Shown: in pieces, positions 5,794 through 8,213 of the stretch
Layout: each line of letters begins with the position of its first letter
Numbering within the stretch: position 1 is the first letter of the stretch
Source of the DNA: Thiobacillaceae bacterium
GTDB taxonomy: Bacteria; Pseudomonadota; Gammaproteobacteria; Burkholderiales; Thiobacillaceae
Reading direction: 5' to 3'
Assembly: GCA_024643305.1 (NCBI GenBank)
Contig: JAHENE010000086.1
Location: 1 to 8,213, forward strand
Length of the DNA stretch: 8,213 bases
Notes under the pieces: generated by a model
Databases searched by the model: none
The model's input: the letters and a program-made list of their open reading frames with translations, nothing else
Told to the model about the DNA's origin: nothing
Translations under genes and position numbers: made by a program

Positions 5794-6987
5794 TTGAAAA
5801 CACTTTCTCTTTCCTGGTTATTCCTGCTTGGCGCGCTCACCGCCATCGGGCCTTTGTCCATCGACATGTATCTGCCCGCCTTCCCGGTGGTGGAGCGGGA
5901 TTTGCAGGCCTTGCCCGGTTCCATGGAATACACCCTGGCGAGTTTTTTCATTGGCATGTCGCTTGGGCAGTTGTTCTACGGGCCGTTGAGCGACCGCTTC
6001 GGACGGCGCCGGCCTCTAATGGCCGGGCTGTTTCTATACACCGTAGCTTCGCTGGCTTGTGCCTTTGCAGGCAGCGTGCAACTGCTGGTGGGGATGCGCT
6101 TTCTCGAAGCTTTGGGCGGCTGCGCCGGCATGGTCATCACGCGTGCGGTGATACGCGACCGTTGCGGCGCACGCGATGCAGCCCGCGCGTTTTCCGCGCT
6201 GATTCTGGTCATGGGGCTGGCGCCGATTCTGGCACCCATGCTGGGCAGCGCGGTGGTGACCTGGCTAGGCTGGCGCGAGATCTTCCTGCTACTGTCGTTG
6301 TACGGCGCCATCGGCTTGTTTGCCGTGTATCACGGACTGCCGGAAACCCATGATATCCAGCACGAGCCGCCGCTGCGCTTGGGGGGCGTGTTCGGCAATT
6401 ACGGACGGCTGTTGCTCTCACGCAGTTTCATCGGCTACACATTTTCTAGCGGGCTGGCTTTCGCTGGCATGTTCGCCTACATCGCCGGCTCACCTTTTGT
6501 GCTGATCCAGTTGCATGGCATTCCCGCGGAGCATTTTGGCTGGGTGTTTGGCCTGAATGCCCTGGGTTTCGTGGTCGCCAGTCAGGTTAACGCGCGGCTG
6601 CTGAAAACCCACAACCTTACCCGCCTGCTGCATTACGCCGTCTGGGTGCCGGCCCTGGCTGGTGCAGTACTGGCCGTGGCGGGTTTTGATGGCTGGCTGC
6701 CGTTGCCGTTGATTCTGGCCGGATTTTTCGTTTATGTGGCCAGCCTGGGCTTCATCGGCCCCAATGCCATGGCGGCGGCACTGGCCACACACGGACAGCA
6801 GGCAGGCACGGCTTCGGCCCTGATGGGCGCATTGCAGTTTGGCATTGCCACCGTAATGGGATCAATGGTGGGTTTGCTGCACGATGGCACTGCCCGTCCA
6901 CTTATGCTGGTGATGGGTTTCTGCGGCGTGGGCGCCTTGCTGGCACATCGCTGGCTGGCGGTGCCAGCGAAACACGCTGAACCCTAG
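5794..6987 (+). CDS. MFS multidrug exporter, Bcr/CflA type
   Basis: This is an inner-membrane drug:proton antiporter of the 12-helix DHA1 family; relatives export bicyclomycin, chloramphenicol or sulfonamides. The product has 397 residues, matching E. coli Bcr (about 396). Helix 1 carries G-P-L-S-I-D-M-Y-L-P-A-F-P (residues 19-31), the Bcr/CflA signature. The loop between helices 2 and 3 has MFS motif A, G-P-L-S-D-R-F-G-R-R-R-P (63-74). R102 in G-M-R-F-L-E-A-L fits motif B, and G-L-A-P-I-L-A-P-M-L-G (141-151) fits antiporter motif C. The halves are joined near residues 183-196, and the second half has S-G-L-A-F-A-G-M-F-A-Y and G-T-A-S-A-L-M-G. The start is TTG 5794 with almost no Shine-Dalgarno; the first in-frame ATG, at M25, would cut helix 1. 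Low translation is therefore likely. Substrate is not predictable. It converges on the ABC permease gene with 5 bp between stops. Confidence 0.92.
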   Translation: MKTLSLSWLFLLGALTAIGPLSIDMYLPAFPVVERDLQALPGSMEYTLASFFIGMSLGQLFYGPLSDRFGRRRPLMAGLFLYTVASLACAFAGSVQLLVGMRFLEALGGCAGMVITRAVIRDRCGARDAARAFSALILVMGLAPILAPMLGSAVVTWLGWREIFLLLSLYGAIGLFAVYHGLPETHDIQHEPPLRLGGVFGNYGRLLLSRSFIGYTFSSGLAFAGMFAYIAGSPFVLIQLHGIPAEHFGWVFGLNALGFVVASQVNARLLKTHNLTRLLHYAVWVPALAGAVLAVAGFDGWLPLPLILAGFFVYVASLGFIGPNAMAAALATHGQQAGTASALMGALQFGIATVMGSMVGLLHDGTARPLMLVMGFCGVGALLAHRWLAVPAKHAEP

Positions 6988-7005
6988 CGGCACTACTCAT
7001 GCCGC
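6987..7005. terminator. Hairpin at the junction of the convergent genes
   Basis: GCGGCA (6987-6992) and TGCCGC (7000-7005) are perfect 6-bp arms with a 7-nt loop, sitting across the two stop codons (TAG 6985-6987 on +, CTA 6993-6995 for the - strand gene). The symmetry would serve both transcripts, but neither side has a T run, so termination by this element alone is doubtful. Confidence 0.3.
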
Positions 7006-8198
7006 AAGGCATCAATCGGATTCAGTGCAGCCGCGCGCCTGGCAGGAAAGAAGCCGAATATCACGCCGATTACGGCGGCGAAAAGGAACGCCAGCAGGTT
7101 GATGCCCGGATTGAACAGGAAGGGCACTTGCATGAGGTAGGCGAGGCCGGCCGAGGCAACTACGGCGAGGCCGATGCCGACCAGGCCGCCGAAGGCGGAG
7201 AGCACGACTGCCTCGATCAGGAATTGCATCAGCACTTCGCGTTCCAGCGCACCGATGGCAAGGCGGATGCCGATTTCGCGGGTGCGCTCGGTGACCGATA
7301 CCAGCATGATGTTCATGATGCCGATGCCGCCAACCAGCAGGCTCACTGCCGCCACTGCGCCGAGCAGGGTAGTCATCACGCGGATGGTGCCGGTAAGGGT
7401 CTCGGCGATCTGGCGGGTGTCGAAGACGGTGAAATTGTTGTCCTCGTTGTCCGCGAGCCTGCGCCGTTCGCGCATGAGCTGTTCGATCTGCCTTTTCACC
7501 TTGTCGGTGGAAACTTCGTCCTTCACCGACACCATCAGGGAACGCACGTCGGTGTTGCCGGTGAGCCGCCGCTGTACGGTGCGCAGTGGCATGATGATGG
7601 TGTCGTCCTGGTCCGAGCCCATCGCCGACTGGCCTTTGCTGGCCAATAACCCGATGACTTCGCAGGCGAACTGCTTGATGCGGATTTCGCCGCCGATTGG
7701 ATCCTGGTTGCCAAAGAGTTCGCGCTTGACCGTCCCGCCGATAACGCAAACTGCCTTGCCAGCGTGCTCCTCGCTTTCATTGAAATAACGTCCTTCTGAC
7801 AGCTTCCAGTTGCCGGCAACGAAATAATCGGCATTGCTGCCAGTGATGCTGGTAGCCCAGTTGTTGGCGCCTGCGATCACAGTAGTCGACTTGTTCACGG
7901 TTGGTGCGACCACGTTGATGCCGCTGATCTGGCTCTTCAGGGCCTCTGCATCATCGACCTTGAAGTTGGGGGCACCCAGAAAGCCATAACCGGCCAGCCG
8001 TTGGCCCGCCCTGACGGTGAGCAGGTTACTTCCCAGGCTGGAAATCTGATCGGAGACCACCTTGGTGGCGCCGTCGCCCAGCGTGACCATGGTAATCACC
8101 GCCGCAACGCCGATGACGATGCCGAGAATGGTGAGGAAGGAGCGCAACAGGTTGCGGCGGATGGCACGCAGGGCAAGGATGAAGGTGCTCCAGATCAT
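6993..8198 (-). CDS. MacB-like ABC transporter permease (FtsX/MacB fold)
   Basis: This is an inner-membrane subunit of a type VII, MacB-like ABC transporter, which uses ATP hydrolysis for periplasmic mechanotransmission, usually driving efflux with a MacA-type adaptor and an outer-membrane channel. The product has 401 residues: an N-terminal amphipathic stretch, helix 1 (about 20-40) in R-S-F-L-T-I-L-G-I-V-I-G, a periplasmic domain (about 45-272), then helices 2-4 at about 274-298, 324-352 and 366-386. The FtsX region has M-L-V-S-V-T-E-R-T-R-E-I-G-I-R (298-312), and the end A-A-A-L-N-P-I-D-A-L-R-H-E is typical. Two periplasmic cysteines (C151, C179) could pair. E. coli MacB fuses ATPase and permease (648 residues), so here the ATPase should be a separate gene. 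On the - strand the start reads TAATG, so a preceding frame ending just before it overlaps the start by one base. Substrate unknown. Confidence 0.93.
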   Translation of the reverse strand: MIWSTFILALRAIRRNLLRSFLTILGIVIGVAAVITMVTLGDGATKVVSDQISSLGSNLLTVRAGQRLAGYGFLGAPNFKVDDAEALKSQISGINVVAPTVNKSTTVIAGANNWATSITGSNADYFVAGNWKLSEGRYFNESEEHAGKAVCVIGGTVKRELFGNQDPIGGEIRIKQFACEVIGLLASKGQSAMGSDQDDTIIMPLRTVQRRLTGNTDVRSLMVSVKDEVSTDKVKRQIEQLMRERRRLADNEDNNFTVFDTRQIAETLTGTIRVMTTLLGAVAAVSLLVGGIGIMNIMLVSVTERTREIGIRLAIGALEREVLMQFLIEAVVLSAFGGLVGIGLAVVASAGLAYLMQVPFLFNPGINLLAFLFAAVIGVIFGFFPARRAAALNPIDALRHE

Positions 8199-8213
8199 TA
8201 GGCCGCCCCCCCG

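Noticed and set aside
6999..7649. 216-codon open frame on the + strand opposite the ABC permease
   Set aside because: It mirrors the permease gene on the other strand, with low-complexity Gly/Glu/His/Asp content and no recognisable domain.
1..8213. A new defence, CRISPR or mobile-element system
   Set aside because: There is no repeat-spacer array, integrase, transposase, toxin-antitoxin pair or defence enzyme. The GIY-YIG-like gene with its unnamed partner is the only nuclease-like item and is not enough to claim a system.

Overview
The window reads as a chromosomal segment of a Gram-negative bacterium, most likely a betaproteobacterium. The evidence is the order rpsF-priB-rpsR-rplI-dnaB-alr, the PriB primosomal protein between two ribosomal genes, the N-terminally extended S18, and the closeness of DnaB and Alr to the proteobacterial forms. 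GC content looks moderately high. A placement near the Nitrosomonadales is a guess that I cannot prove from the sequence.

Layout. Positions 1-1277 hold the 3' end of rpsF, then priB, rpsR and rplI, tightly spaced on the + strand and closed by a strong intrinsic terminator at 1300-1327. A leader of about 110 bp follows, with a DnaA-box-like 9-mer and an inverted repeat over the Shine-Dalgarno region, and then dnaB (1439-2839), the replicative helicase. A degenerate copy of the common CGTCATTGCGAG-type repeat fills the gap before alr (2983-4041), the alanine racemase.

The part after alr looks accessory. It has a small secreted protein of unknown function (4186-4617), a frameshifted and truncated copy of the next gene (about 4630-4812), the intact version of that gene (4860-5276, conserved, function unknown), a divergent GIY-YIG-like protein (5286-5612), and a Bcr/CflA-type MFS drug exporter (5794-6987). 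Converging on it from the - strand, with 5 bp between the stop codons, is a MacB-like ABC transporter permease (6993-8198). Its ATPase partner probably lies just beyond the window edge, because a TAA overlaps the permease start.

The first half couples translation (S6, S18, L9) with replication restart (PriB) and replication (DnaB). Alr supplies D-alanine for the cell wall. The second half has two unrelated export systems and small proteins without a clear shared pathway. I saw no CRISPR array, tRNA, rRNA, integrase, transposase or recognisable defence system. The most informative non-standard observation is the decayed duplicate at 4630-4812.
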